Shown: positions 23,999-37,439 of the stretch, piece after piece | Layout of the letters: each line of letters begins with the position of its first letter | Position numbering within the stretch: position 1 is the stretch's first letter | From: Tetracladium setigerum | Lineage: Eukaryota; Ascomycota; Leotiomycetes; Helotiales | DNA: 64,000 bases | Direction: 5' to 3' | NCBI GenBank assembly: GCA_031472005.1 | Contig: PZJY01000011.1 | Location: 1,736,001-1,800,000 of the forward strand | Made by a program: the position numbers and the translations under genes | The notes under the pieces: generated by a model | Told to the model about the DNA's origin: nothing | The model's database searches: none | Seen by the model: only the letters and a program-made list of their open reading frames with translations

Positions 23999-25866
23999 GA
24001 TTTGCGGATTTGGAGGTATGGTAGATATGAATTGGAGGGGAAGTCTGTTTGGAGGGGAGGCATGTTAGTACTTGCTTGCTGGTTGTTTTGTTTGGTATAG
24101 AGAGAGGGTATGGGAGGTAAGAGTTGTCTCTGATAACTTCTTTCCGAGCTATCCCATCCCAGCCCTGAATTGCCGGTGAATTGAGTACGTACCGTTGAGT
24201 TCAATCTCTGTTTCAGAGCAATCAACAAGTCTTTGTCAAATCAATTGCCAAGTTTGCATCCAGGGGAGACTTGTTGAGACCGAGAGGAGCGCAAGGGACG
24301 AGAGAGAGGAAGGTGAAGATGTGTAGATGATGAGGAATCTGGGGATGTCAATCAACTGGCCGTGTCTTTGCTTGTGAAAATGATGAAAGCGAGAGGGAGG
24401 GGGATGTCGGTTGGTTTTGAGGTCCAAATGACCTTTAGTCGTGCACTGCGTCTCCCTTTCCCTCCCAGACCGAGGCTCCGAGGCATGCGATCCACCTTGG
24501 CGTGGTGTTGGCATCTTGCACCCAAGCCATTTCCCCATCTTTTCCCCTTCTTTTTATTCCTTCAAATCACAGCAGACCCATTGCTCAGATATCACCGTCG
24601 TCGTCGTCGTCTTTGTTGTCGATTGTTTTGCTTTGCTTTGGTTTGTGCTCCTTCCACTCATATTTGTTTATGTATACTCTTCTTCCCAAAGTTGGGAGAC
24701 GAGTTGGCGCATTTATCCAGATTGACTTTGCATTGCATCGGCTGGCAAGGTGCTTCACATGCTTCCTGGATCAGCGAGCTTGAGAAGCAGAATCCACAAT
24801 TATTGTGCATTTAATACGGGGAATTTTCATGGTGTAACAACGGTTTTTTTCACTGAAGTCAGAGAGAGCTACGAATTTGTTTACTGCATTCCTTTGGTTT
24901 TGATTTTGGTTTTGGAAACAGTTGTAGCATTGCCTCTACTATACTTGTCTTTGATAAACGCATAATTGACATGTTTGGAAGTTTTGAAGAACCAAGCTAG
25001 GTACCTACTTGCCAGTTCCTCTCCAACAATCCCACCAACGTTCCTATATTCCGGCAATTCCTACTATCTTTTCAACCTTCCGTCAACCTTCTTGCTTAAT
25101 CTCTAGCACTTTTGGCTCTACTCAAAATCAGGAGGGTATCTCCAAGCCCACGCCAAAAGTCTTGTAGTCGTTAACGTAAAGGTACCTACAGGCTACAGTA
25201 CATAACAAAACCGGTCCCTCCTCTCTGCCTGCAATTTCTTTCTTCTATTAGTTCAAATGAGACAGACATTCAACCATGAGACTGAGCCATTCTTACCGCG
25301 TAAATATTGTTGGCTATGGACTATGTATACATGTACGTCTGTCCGTCTTATTTCAATACTTCTCAATTTTTCTGACTTTTCTTAATCTCCTCTTTCATCT
25401 AATCTATTGAAATACATACAAAAACTCCTTAAAAATCTTCCAAAACAACTACGGAGTAGGGGGTATTACAGACCAAAAAACCAGAAAAAGCAGACAAAAG
25501 CAGAACCCTATTTCAAAAGGCAAAAGAAAACAAACAATAAAAAACTAAAGAGAAGAGAGATAGGTAATTTGATCTTTACCCTGTACAGATACGGTATGTA
25601 TGTCCCCCACGCCACCACACCAAGTGAGGTAGGTAGGTAAGGTAAGGTAAGGTAAGGTATGTACCCTCCATGCAAGACAAACGCCTTTGCACTCCCACGA
25701 CTAGACAGATATCTATCCATCTGTCTGTTTGTCTGTCCCCTGCCTTCTCAAAAGCAAGTAATAGGGTATTTAAGATCTCTGCTAGCAAGCAAGCCATCCA
25801 CCCCTCCACCAAGTATCATCATTTTCATCATCACCACCTCTTCATCACCATCTCAACCCCATCACA
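23999..25866. other. Intergenic with simple repeats
   Basis: This is the upstream region of the acyl-CoA synthetase and the 3' flank of the RNase H1 gene. A (GGTAA)n tract at about 25628-25655 is the clearest repeat. Frames of up to 150 codons here are low-complexity, without motifs, and I do not call them. Confidence 0.5.
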
Positions 25867-27124
25867 TCACTTCCTCCCCCTCCCCCCATTCGCCCCCGCC
25901 ACCGCCAGGCGATCAGCAGCTTCATTCCCTACTCCCCCACTATGCCCCTTCACCCATGTAAACTCCGTCGCACCACCGACCTCTCTCCTCTTATCAATCA
26001 ACTCCCTAACCTTGACCACCAGATCCTTATTCATGACATTCGCCCCCGTGCTCGTCTTCCAATCCTTCTTGATCCAGTTCTTGTACCACTCCGTCACGCA
26101 GCTGATCGAGTATTTCGAGTCGGTTATGATTTCGACGGGCGCGGTTTGGGGAGGGTTTCGAGCGCGCGGAGGATCGCGGTGAGTTCGGCGCGTTGGTTGG
26201 TTTGGGGGAGGCCTGGGAGGGGTTCGGAGAGGTTGCTGTGGTGGGGGAGGGAGAGGTTAGGACATTTTGGTGGTTTTGTGGTTTTGTGGTTGGTTAAGGG
26301 TGTACGGGGCGGAGGATTGGGGAGGATTGGGGAGGAATATGTAAGTAAGTTACATACCGAGGATCATTGGGTCCAAAGTAAACCCCAATACCAGCTGAAC
26401 TTCCCGCCTTGCCATTACCCAAACTACTCCCATCCGTGTATACTTTCTCAGGCTTAATCTCCTTCCCCTTGCCCTTCCCAACTTTGACCTTCCCCTCAAC
26501 CTTTAATTTCTTCGCGCTCGGTCTATCATCCTCCAAATCATCACTTTCATCATCGTCATCATCATCATCATCATCCTCCTCCTCATCGTCCGCAGCAGTA
26601 GCAGCAAGAGCAGCAGCCTTCTCCTTTAAGTGATAGCTCTTCCAATCCTTCACAAACTCTTCCGCTTCCTCCCATGTCGAGAATTTACGGAATTTAGGAC
26701 CTTTAGTGTGAAGCATGTTGTTTTGACATTCCGTCCAGTCGGTATAGACGCCTGGTTTATCTCCAACTGCGAGTCCATAGTACTTGGTTGGGGCATCGGG
26801 GTCGAAGGGGTTTTTGCCCGCGACGAAGGCTTCGGCGTCTTTGCGAGTAAGAAAGGATTTGTCTGATTGGGGATGTTAGGACGAGGCTGTGGACTTGATT
26901 CAAGAGAAGGTAATTCTCCCAAGGACGGTTGACTGGGGGGCGGAAGCGAGGTTCTAGTTGAAAGGGTGAGGTAACTTACATTGAGCACCTCTGTAACCAT
27001 ATGTATTGGCCTTGCAATCATCCCAACTCGTGTACACACCAGGTACATTACCAGCTCTCACAGCATAGTACTTCACGACGACCCCATCCCCAAGCTTCCT
27101 CTTCTTCGAAGCCGCAGCAGACAT
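25867..27124 (-). CDS. Ribonuclease H1 with two hybrid-binding domains; one frame break
   Basis: Exons: 27124-26980, 26862-26358 and 26235-25867; about 339 residues with one base restored. It cleaves RNA in RNA-DNA hybrids. Two N-terminal hybrid-binding (viroplasmin-like) domains are seen, KYYAVRAGNVPGVYTSW and KYYGLAVGDKPGVYTDW, then a nine-Asp acidic linker and a basic stretch. The RNase H fold follows with its catalytic acids in VYTDGSS, QRAELTAI, IITDSKYS and GNEAADRLA. In exon 3 the run of four G at 26148-26151 (plus strand) must be five to keep frame; as written the frame stops just before DSKYS. The ATG at 27124 is the first in this frame; no upstream ATG exists in the exon, so no mitochondrial presequence is evident. 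Confidence 0.9.
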
Positions 27125-28514
27125 CCTACCGAAAGTGTAGTACTTGTAGAAGCGATCGTATCTTCGCCAAACCAAAGCAGTTTTGACTTTCTCGTGTATC
27201 GTATATCTCGGTATCTTATTGACAGGCGTTCTCGTTGTGGTTTTTGACTTGGTCTTGGTCTTCGACGTCGTCGTCGTCCTCCCAGACTGCAGGGAATTGC
27301 AGCGCGTAGATTCGCTCTTATACACAAACTTCCTGTGAGCAAGGTACGGTACCACTCCAAACGTTCAAAGAGAAGTGCGTAAAAAAGAAAAAGGCAGTCG
27401 GAATGCGAAGCAAATAAAGAAACGGGCAGACGAGGGGGAAGGGTTCTTTTGTTTGCGGGGTGGAGGGTGCGGGAGACATACAACAAGGCTGAAAGGGCAG
27501 AAAGGCGCCTTTGAGCGGCAGAGTGGCCGAAGTCAGGAGATGTCGCGGTGGTGAATGAGGAGGGCGCTATATCGAAGGATGCGATCCATTTGTGTTTGAG
27601 CTTGAGATGAAATGGGCGTTTGGGAGTGAGTGATGGATGGGGAGGGAGAGAAGACAAGGGTGAGTGAAGTGGAGAGGGAGGGACCGAGTGAGGTTGCGGG
27701 CGGCTTCGATTATTCGAGGCTGCGGCTGCATAACCAGGGTGCCTGCAAGGGAAGGGAATGATGCGGGTGATGCCGCTGAAGCGAAGGAGGAAAGAAGCCG
27801 AAAGGGAGAAGTGCGAGACGGACAAGAAGAACGCTATGGAAATTAACAAACTCTCTTTTGACACATTCTCTGCCATCTAAAATTGCCTTAGCTAGAAACG
27901 ATACAATGATTACTTATATCAACAATAGATGATCTCAGTACCATTGATCCTTAGAGCCTTTCGATAGGAGCATGATCATTGATTTTATCTTTCCTACCTA
28001 CCTACGGAGTATACAAATTCACTCAAATCACTTAGTAGCGAAATCACCGAAGTTTTTGCAATTAATATTAAAAAAACAGCTCTGAGGCTGCTAAGCAAGT
28101 AAAGCTCATAGTTATAGTACAGTGTCGTTCATGTCTCATCATCGTGCTTTTTTCTTGAAAATAGCAAAGCCAACCCAGGGTATGTATATCGCAAGCAAAC
28201 CATCTTCGCCCGCTCATATGCCATAAAAAGTGCCCGCAATTCTCCAAAGCAAAGTATTCCCTCATATCGTACAACCCCCCGTAGAAAAACGCCATAAAAT
28301 GCAAATCGTGTCCGCACCCGTTGTCAAATAATTCTCCCCGCAGTACACCAGGACCGATGTCATAGCATCAAAGCGAGAAAAGACAATGCCAAACTCCCCA
28401 GGTTGGATGAGAAGATAGAACAGAAAAGAAGAAAAAATGAGCAGCAACATGTACCACCGGACGGAATATGAGTGGAGTTGTTCAGACCATGGAGTTGTTC
28501 AGACCAAACAGCAC
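27125..28514. other. Upstream region of RNase H1
   Basis: This stretch holds the RNase H1 promoter and the 3' flank of the phosphofructokinase-2 gene. A 267-codon ATG-started frame (27876-27073, minus) overlaps the RNase H1 start in another frame; it is Ser/Leu/Arg-rich with no domain, so I treat it as non-coding or at most an upstream ORF. Confidence 0.45.
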
Positions 28515-30893
28515 TCAGTTGCCTCTCTGAGTCTGCTTCTTTGTCTTGTAGTTAGGGATCTCATCGAAGTTGAAGGTCTTCTCATTGTACTCATATGCGT
28601 GGAACTCAATGCCATACGGCTTGGGCTCAATTGCGAACAACATGCCGAGAGGCATATCAAGATCAGCAATATCATCGCGAGTCAAATCCATGAAGTAGGC
28701 CATGAGAACGCGAGCAACAGAGCGATGTCCAATGATCAATACGTGATCCTTGATACGCTCAAGCTCACGAACCAAGTCACGAAGTCGGCTGATAACTTGC
28801 AAGTAACCCTCGCCGCCAACGCCAGGATAGATGTATGTGAGCTTGTTTTCAGCGCGCTTCTTGAACTCTTCAGGGTGATTGTTCTCGATCTCATCGTAGG
28901 TCATGCCTTCAAAGGCGCCAGCATCGAGTTCATTCAACATCTCCCAGTTCTTGACATCATAGTTCTCATCTTCTTGGAATTCGTGACCAGTTTGAATGCT
29001 TCTCTTCAACATCGAGGTCCAGACGCAGAAGTTTTTCTCATCAAGGTCGCCGAGCAGTTCTGGATAAGGTGGAGTTCGATCTCCTGCCTGTGGAATTTGG
29101 CTCAGCTCCTGGATCTTCGCCTTTTGTTCCTCCTCCCAAGCAACTCGCTTAACACCGATGAAGTTGTACAGAGCCGTGCCATAGGTTTGTCCCTCCTCGG
29201 TAAGGTCGGAATCGCCACCAATCTTGGACATCGTGTTATCAATAGATTTGCCGTGACGAGTGAGCCAAATCTGTCGTGGTGAGAGGTTAAATGTTGACAA
29301 GTATGAGGCAATTCCACAAGCGAGGAAACCTTGCAGGCGATGATGTATAACTTTGCGTCCCACATCAATCAACTTGATGTATTGCATGTTGTGCTCCTCC
29401 TCGTAATCTCCAATAGTAACGTAGGCACTCTCATAGGCGGCAACACGCTTCTTGAAATCATTGTACGAACTCTCGGGGTCCTTGTCCTTGTAATCAGGCC
29501 CTCGGAGCTTCAAGCGCATGTTGGTCTCAAGTAGCTTTTAAGAGTTAGCCCAAGTTCAAAATTGTGGTGCATGTAACTAACCTTTTCATCTTGACAAACA
29601 CTCTCAATGAATAGAATTCCAAGCTTGGGCTGTCGTCGCTTGATGTGGTTGAAGAGCACCTGTCGGCGTGCGATGGTAGAGTTTGTAGCGTCAAGAATGC
29701 CAACAGAACCATTCTTTACGAGAAGGAAGTCAAGCAATTCGTCCAAAGTCTCCATGGCTACTTGCTCTCTGATCAGAGAAGCTCTCTCGTTGTGTGGATC
29801 GAAGAAATCGGCAGATTGTTCCATGTTCTCCGCAGAGGGAAGCTTGTGAAGTTCTACCACTTCGTTTTCGGGGATAGGATCAATTCCATTCAAGAGAATA
29901 TGCGCAGCTTGGGTGGGAGGGTCGATAACATTTGCGATAGATCCGGTGCGCTTCGCCTTTGGAGGAGAATTGGGAGGAGATCCAGCAGTAGCATCGAGAC
30001 TACTCGCAGCAACACGTCGCCTATTACCAACATTGAAGATCTGGGTCTCATGTTGTTGCCAGGATAGGTAACGATGGATCTTCTTCGTGATGTAAGACTT
30101 GCCTCTGGCTGGTAGTCCTACCATGATAACGACAAGCTTTGCGCCCACGTCTCTCTCTGCGATCTTTCCATCGGGAGAGACGCGGGATCTGGTCATGCCA
30201 GGAATGTTCAACGTAGTCGCAGGTGGTCGAACTCGAGGAGTGGAAGTACCGGAGTTTTGTCGAATCGGCATCCTGGTGGGGGAAAATGTTAGCCTGTGTG
30301 ACCGGATTTGTGTTTGAATAGGGCAAGATTGATTTGCTCCAGATCGATGACAGATGAGAGAGCACACTTTCGAGTTGTTCGCTTTTGAAGCAGATTTGAA
30401 TGTAGATAGGGAAAAGAGAGCTAACTCACAATCTAGGGCTTGCTGGGGCTGTTGAGGGTGCACTGCCAGCAGGTGTGTCACTCAAAGCATTACTCAAAGC
30501 AGTACTCAAAGCGTTAGCAACACCATTCTGATGGGCCAAAGGAGTAGCCATTTGAACTGCACGGCCTTGGACAGTTGGAGGTGGTGCAAGTCGATCTGGC
30601 TTGCAGTTTGGGACGAAGTCGGGGTCTGTCAAGCTGGTGATGTTTGTCAGGCCGTCGTGGGGTGGTGTTGTAGAGGAGAGAGAGGAGGCCATCGCAGCCG
30701 CGCCTCCCTTAAGGACAGCCTTTGCAATTTCTGAGTGCTGGCCTTGTCGTCGGACACCGTTGCCGTTCTGTGCTACGACTGGTGGTGACTCTATTGCACG
30801 AGTAAGTAGATGCCCCGGTTTTGCTCAAATCTCTGCTTTAAAGCGGGACACTCACTTTTCTCATGAATTGTTGCTACAGCGGAACTGGCCATG
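28515..30893 (-). CDS. 6-phosphofructo-2-kinase/fructose-2,6-bisphosphatase
   Basis: Four exons, 30893-30857, 30790-30430, 30272-29582 and 29534-28515, give 702 residues with frame kept at every junction. It is a bifunctional enzyme that makes and breaks fructose-2,6-bisphosphate and so controls glycolysis versus gluconeogenesis in the cytosol. The kinase half has the Walker A motif GLPARGKSY (about 185-193). It also carries a Ser/Pro-rich insertion (about 215-245) typical of fungal forms. The phosphatase half has the phosphoglycerate-mutase-like RHG motif with His about 457, Glu about 572 (GAFEGM) and His about 633 (IIGHRSVAR), so both activities look possible. The Ser/Ala-rich first 130 residues are a likely regulatory tail. 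Confidence 0.95.
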
Positions 30894-33800
30894 ATGGCGA
30901 CCGAGACCCCGTGGAGTCCTACCAAAGGCTACCGTACAGTAACTCCGATCGGCAGGGGGGAGATCGAGATCTGCCAATGAAGGTGTCTGATGAGTCGGGG
31001 GTTGTGCACGCCGAGTTGGCACTAACAAGGCGCGTTCCAAGGGTTTTGTTGAGGAAATGTAACAGGTCCGTCCTTGCAGGGGCCGAGAGATGTCGCTGTC
31101 GTCAGCAGGAAGAGTAGAGACAACAACAATTGAAGTGACAACGGATGTCGAGAGATCGATCGAGGCGTAGTAGGCAGAAGAGAAAACAAAGGAGGAGGAT
31201 GAAGTTTGATGGAGAAGTTGATGTGAGGGGATCTCCAGAAAGCGGCAGGAAAGAAAAAGTTGGCTGGTCTCTGAATGATCAGCCTTGTGTAGAAGCGAGG
31301 CCAGAAGCTCCTTGCCGAAAAGCGAATAGCGCGTCCTGAGTCGGAGACAGAACCACGACTCACCTTGTCCTTGTTTGCTTGTTTGTTTGCTCAATCAGCT
31401 TGGCGCCCTCACTTCTTCTTCCTCGTCGGTAGGTGAACAATGAATGGTAGGTACGTAGGTAAGGCAAGCAGCAAGAGCTCAATATCAAAAGCAAGTACTT
31501 CGTAAGTACCCCGCAATAATAGCGATGTGTGTCTTGGGACAGATATCACAAGACTCCTTGAGGAGGCAAAAGACAAACTGCTGTGGGAGGCATTGCTAAT
31601 TGTCCAAGACCGATCAACAGCAATACGTACTCCTCCATCATCCATCAAAGCCCCCCCACAGAGAGGAATGACAATGGCAATCTGCAAGGCATTGAAATAT
31701 TAATCCAAGCCCGGAAAGCTACACTCTATATTATGACTTACCACCGGCTGAATTGCCCAGGGCCATGTCCTCCTGATTGGATGTGGAAACCTCCCAGTAT
31801 CTGGAAGCGTGCTCATTTGGGATGATCTCATAGGACGTCGCCACCACCACTCGTTGAACACACAAAAGTATGGAGGAGTCTGGAATCTGATACAGTTGAG
31901 ATAACGCTCACAACTCATCGGTTGGCCTTCGTTGTCACCAGCGCTGTCTGTCCAATATCTCTTCCTCGTGCCATCTCAGCACATTCCTTGCTGAGGAAAC
32001 GTTGAGAGATAAGCAAGTCCAGAGTGGAAGGTGGTGGTTGGAAGCCTCCTTCATTCTGCACAGCTTGGCCGGCACCAACTTTCGCATGAATTTCAGCTCC
32101 AACCAAATAGCCTTGTGGAATATGGATGATCAGCCTGGTCTACTCCACTGCAAGCCATAGCCACCGTACATCGGTATGAGCATGAATGTCCATACTGGCT
32201 TTTTCCCGGCTGCAAGCGAAGGCCTTTCCAAATTCTCATTCCTGGCAGAATGCAGTAATGCTGCAAGAGGGGTATGCATCTATGAGTGGGAACTTTGTAC
32301 GACTCCTACTGCTGTTGGATGATACATTTGATCCTGCTCTTCTCCTCCTGCTCTCCTCCTCTTGCGTCGTTTTGCATGCATTGTTTCGTGGGGGGCATCT
32401 GATATGGCCTCTTGGCATCTGCACTGCATTGCTTTTGTAGTAACATGCAGCTTTCGCTAGCTCGGTCGTAGCCTTGCAGAAGTGTGTGGTGCTTATTGGT
32501 AGAACTTGTCAGCATATTGGCTAGAATTTGCAAAGGTGTGGCAAAAAATGTGGACAAAGACTTTGAAGTTTCTGGTTGTTGTGTAACACGTTACCGTAGC
32601 GTGGTCCCTTTCCCAGGCACTCTATTCTGTGGTATACAATCCAACCACACCCCCTTCTTCTTTATCTTCCAGCTCATCTACCAGCATTTACTACATCTCG
32701 GCCAGCTGGCCATAACTTGACGAAGCTCTGGTTGGGTCTGGCAGCACAAGATCCAGCCTCATAAGTTTATGTTTCCCCAGGGGAAATCCCTGCCGATAGT
32801 TTAATCAAACAAGACCACAGGTCCCTGGAAGTCGACAACAAGTCCAGAGTGCACGCTCAACAGTATTGATGCCGTTGTACCAGGGGATTGGCTCCGGAGC
32901 CATGGGTATCGACGGTCGAGACGAGCGTTTCGAGATCATGATTGTGCATTCAGGCCCAACAAGATCAAACAATATGTGGATAGAGGTATGGAGACTTCCA
33001 TCGATGGAATGCGAAGAGCAGGTTGTTATCTGTACTCTGGAGTGTGCAAACCAGCGGCCCTCCAACGCCATCCAGCTCACGTTTCAAGCGAAGCGAAATC
33101 AAGGTGGATCAAGAGGACAGACCCTTACTGAATAGATCAGCTCAGCTCTCGACACCTGCGATATCCCTTTCACGCCATATCCCAATGGCCCGACGATCTC
33201 GTTGAGCTCATATCATCCTGGCTTTGCCTGTATAATCTGCATTCACGGCGGGGTTCGAGGCTAGTGATTTGGTGCTTCATTCATCTGGAACGAGAATTCG
33301 TCATGTCTGTTGAAGCTTCGAGCACAAGCATATTGTTACTAGGTTTCACTGCCTTAGCCTTCGAGCTCGGCTTGAAAAGTGCTTGAGAGTATATGTGTGA
33401 GAGGATCTTCATGGATGCTTGCAGGACGCTGTCAATGCCTGCAGAAAATATCAGTAGTAGATATGCAATGCCTGGAAGTCTCCATGGCAGTATGGTGTTG
33501 ATGACTGCATTTCCCTTACCTAGAGCATGATAGGAAATTGGATGTGGTAGTTACCTTTGTCTTGATGAATGCCAGCGAGCCCATTGTCGCTGCAGGATAG
33601 TGGAAGTGGTTGGCCTTGACTTTGAACCTCAAAGGCTTCTCGTGGAAGAGTTGTTTCCAGGATCGTTCTGTGTCTGCCAGTGGCAAGGGAGCGCATTGTT
33701 GCAGTCCAAGAAAGGATGTCCCAAGTGGTGATGTTTTTTGCGTTGGATGTGAGTGAAGTAATGAGGAGGGAAGGTACTTTGTGCTGTTAGTGGCGTGGAC

Positions 33801-35242
33801 AAGTCTGAGGAAGATACCTTGACTGAGCTGGCAATCCACCAGCCAAACTCTCGGCGCCGAGAGAGTGATGCACATGAATTGGGCCTGTTCAGTTCGAAGG
33901 CCTTTTCTTCATGATCTGCTCCTCGTTATCGTCTGTTTTTATGCTTATATAAATTTTGTTTGTTGTCGTGGAGTTCTAATGTGCCTTTGAGAAGATGGGT
34001 TTTAATGCAGGGTGGGACTTCGAAAGACAATTTGGTCTGTGGACAAGTGAGGGACAAAGCTCCTCCCTTATTAAAATCGTATTAAATGGCTGTTACAGCT
34101 CACAGGTAAGGTGATTATGTCGACTCAGTTGGACAGTATCCCAGAAGGGTTTCAAGTAAAAGCTTTAGAGACGTTCAAGCGTGTCGAAGGCTGCGGAAGA
34201 CTGAGTAGTCGAACTGAGAGTTCTAATTGGACCTTCCAGCACAGCCAGCGAACACTTGCAGAGAGCCTCCTGCTATCATTTCGCCCAGAACTTAGTGGTT
34301 CGAAGTCCTTTCTACAACAGACTTTATTTGGTGACTGCACTTTATCACAAGATGAAAAAAGTCTGTTTCTGATCTCATATAAAAGCACTCCAGTGTACCT
34401 CTCATATCTAATGCAAATAAAATTAATTTAAGTCTTTGGTTTGCTGTGTATCACACTCCATGACTTTACCTTCTGAAAGTGCGCTTTGGTTCTTCGCGAC
34501 TCCGCAACAAGACGTATCTCGTAATACAATTTCAAATTCTCGACTCTGATATTCACACAGCCTTATTATTTCGTTTACCTGTTTTCATATTGCTTGTTAA
34601 AGATGAAAAGATGGGCAAAGAAGTCTCTTCTTTTTTGCTTTTGTCCTTCTTGACGATGGAAAGTTTGAGCAAGTGATCAGAACGCTCCTGCCAAGGCTCG
34701 CGAGCAAAACACTCGCTCTATCTTATGGGAGTTAATTTTCAGCTTTCACGTTCCGCTACTTACCCATGCTGTATGGGATCATCTCTTTCAGGTGGCATGA
34801 GTTCAGGACATCTCTTTGGGTTGAGTAATTTATGCAAAGGTAAATAAATGATTACTTTCTTCAAGCCTTAGAGATGTTCGTGTCAGCTAAAATACGGCTG
34901 GGGGCACGGAAAGTCCTACAACCTCTGTCACAGCTATTTGTGACGATGTTCCGATTCTCTTGGATTTTGAGTACTGTTTTTGTGGATTTCTACGTCTAAA
35001 TTCTGGTGTCCACCGTCTTCATCTATGTCGTCTCTCCAAATATCCCTCTCCACGCAAAGATAATTTTTGAAAGGAAGTAAGCAACGCAAAGTCTCTTCCG
35101 CTCAATTTAATCCATCATCTAACTCTCAACAAAAGAAACCTCAGAAACCCTCATCTTTCGTCCCCAAATTATCAATATGTAAGTTCATCTGCCCATCCAC
35201 TTTATACAATGTCTCCCTCCCTCACATCCTTTTACCCCTTAC
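30894..35242. other. 4.3-kb stretch without a supportable gene
   Basis: This lies between the 5' end of the phosphofructokinase-2 gene and the 3' end of the RTA1-like gene. Frames of up to 177 codons exist near 30861-31394 but mirror the leader of the kinase gene. A minus-strand frame at 33516-33875 starts with ATG but has no recognisable feature. A perfect 16-bp palindrome, CTCTCGGCGCCGAGAG, sits at 33848-33863. Confidence 0.5.
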
Positions 35243-36234
35243 TCACTTTTTAGCAGCAACATGATGAGTGCTCTCATCCATCGCATACTCCTGCGACGCA
35301 CCCGACTCCGGATCCTGGCGACTCTTCCGAATCGATACACCATGCGCAATAATATTGCTCGGATGCCAAAAGATAAACAACACCGTGACGAAAAACATCA
35401 GCGTCGCATCAAAGATATACAAATAATACTCATGCTGCAGCAAAATCCCATCCTGGCCCATCACATACTCCACAATCCTAAACACCGACCGCACCATAAT
35501 CAACGCACTCGCCGCATAAAGCACCAGAAGATGTCTCTGCCACGGCACGGCAACCGACGCCGACTTCGCCGTCGGCACCTTGCGAATGCGAATGTTGAAG
35601 ACGGCAGCGACGATGATGAAGAATCCGAAGACGAGAACTTGGATTCCTAAACCGCCTACGATGATGTGCTCGCCTAGTTTGGCGTCTTTCTTCGTGTCGG
35701 CTTTGGCCATCATCCCGCCGCCGGCGGATTGGGCGAGGAAGGAGAGCACGTCGCCTGCTACGAAGACTTTCGTTACCCAGCGGAGGGGGATGATGGAGTG
35801 TGAGTTGCCGTCTGTGAGGAGGATGATGCGGGCGAGGATCATGTAGATGGACGCTGCGAAGAGGGCAGGGGCGAGGAGGAGGAGGAGGGATTGCATTATG
35901 TAGGGGCCTGTGGACCATTCGCCGCGTTTTTGTTGGGAGGAGAGAGCGCGGCCGACGTAGCCTATGGTTTCAACTGTGTAGGATTTTTGTGGTTAGTTGA
36001 GTTGAGGTTGGTGGGGATGTGAAATGGGATTTCTTTTAAAACTTGAGGGAGGGAGGGAGACTTACAGAGACCACCGATGACGAAAGGGATGAAGTACCAT
36101 GTTCGCGAGCGAATTAATTTGAAGATGTGATAGCCGCTGGTAATACCAAACAGAGCGACGAAGATGACGGCTGCTGGCAAGGAGGGCTCATAATGATACA
36201 ATTGAAATCCTTCCAATGGGTCTTCGCCAGCCAT
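35243..36234 (-). CDS. RTA1-like seven-transmembrane protein
   Basis: Exons 36234-36066 and 35973-35243 give 299 residues; the 92-bp intron follows GGL and the next exon begins FETIGYVGRA, a hallmark of the RTA1 family. About seven hydrophobic spans are visible, for example PAAVIFVALFGITSGYHIF, LLLLLAPALFAASIYMILAR, and a loop with DVLSFLAQSAGGGMMA between spans. Family members are plasma- or endo-membrane proteins linked in yeast to lipid translocation and resistance to toxic lipids such as 7-aminocholesterol. The substrate here is unknown. The tail is short and polar, ending VAAKK. Confidence 0.9.
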
Positions 36235-36311
36235 GATGAATTATCTCAGTGGTGAGAACAAGGGAAAGCCAGGAAATGCGAAACTCTTGAGAAGTGTTAT
36301 TTGTTGTCCTT

Positions 36312-36341
<30 letters not shown>
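36312..36341. repeat. (TTG)10 microsatellite
   Basis: Ten uninterrupted TTG units lie about 80 bp upstream of the RTA1-like start codon, in its leader or promoter. Confidence 0.95.
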
Positions 36342-36342
<1 letters not shown>

Positions 36343-36601
36343 GTAAAAGTCCAGAGAGGTAGTTTGACACAGACAATTCCTACGAACTCGAGGGGAGGCC
36401 AAGCAAGATAAATATAGGCTGACTTTGGGTTTCGAATGATTTTATTTTACTTTGAGCCAGAAATTGAAAAAAGAGCTTACGACGATTTCTGGGGATATTG
36501 CATCGTTTATAAACGGGGATTGCGACGTAAATAAGGGTCCTTAACGAACTATTCGCGAGATGATATCGTCGCTAATTGGCTGCCACATATAAAATCTACG
36601 A

Positions 36602-36631
36602 ACTCGGACTCGCACTCGGACTCGCACTCGC
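36602..36631. repeat. Short tandem repeat of GGACTCGCACTC-like 12-mers
   Basis: ACTCGGACTCGC is repeated about 2.5 times, followed by GGACG. It contains alternating CGG and ACTC blocks; no function can be assigned. Confidence 0.8.
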
Positions 36632-37439
36632 GGACGTTGGCGCGGATCTCGGATAATTGGCGCAGGGGGCGCTACTCCAGACGGTTTAAGCGAGACGGCC
36701 ATAAATACATCTGTCAGTTTGTGTTTGGTTTCACACCTAAAAATACCTAAGGTAAACAAAACATTCAATGTTTGTGGTGCTGTGTGAACTATACCTTAAT
36801 TATTTCTCTGTAAATAAATCACAAGATCTTGAAGAAGTAGCTACAGCTACAAATAAGCAGCCGCATTGATATTCGTTTGAGATTTAGACGGTTCTGCACT
36901 TCCACACGGTTTGTTTGAAGCAAGCAGGCCTACAAGAACAGTTCTGTTTGTCAATAGATCCAACAAACATGCTCCTAATTGTTAATTGCACATTTTCATA
37001 GTGTTTTCTTTGTAAACTTCCATGGTCTATTTTACTCTTCTTCATCAAATTTGCAAAGGCCCTTGAACTTCACTTGACATAAATTGGCATGGTCGCCACA
37101 ACCACTGCTACCGGCCACCGTAACAAGCTTGTGCCGCAAAAGCTTAAACATCCCAAGCTTCCGAACATCGCGAGAACGACTGCGAGTACGATCCCCAATT
37201 TCACAAACCTCGCAAACCACGCATTCTTCCCAACAACAACCACGCTGCCGACACCCAGTCGGCCTACGCAATTCAAGCCTCCCAAGCATTGCTAGCATCA
37301 TCACATACCAAGGCTGACGCGTTTCGACGTGCACAACCCTTTTGCGCTGCTCTGGCTCGTACTCATATGCGAGCGGTCACCTCCAAACAATACGTCCTAT
37401 TATTGTTCCAAAGGCAAGAGGCCCGTCAGCACACACACC

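Larger units (their letters stand above)
36235..37439. other. Divergent intergenic region between RTA1-like gene and Zn2Cys6 gene
   Basis: The spacer holds two simple repeats annotated separately and no defensible gene. Frames within 37030-37440 are leader sequence of the regulator gene; an in-frame ATG-less extension runs upstream from its start. Confidence 0.45.

Noticed and set aside
27073..27876. 267-codon ATG-started frame upstream of and overlapping RNase H1
   Set aside because: It is Ser/Leu/Arg-rich, has no domain, and overlaps the well supported first exon of RNase H1 in another frame.
33516..33875. 119-residue minus-strand frame with a good ATG
   Set aside because: No domain, secretion signal or neighbour evidence; its length can occur by chance.
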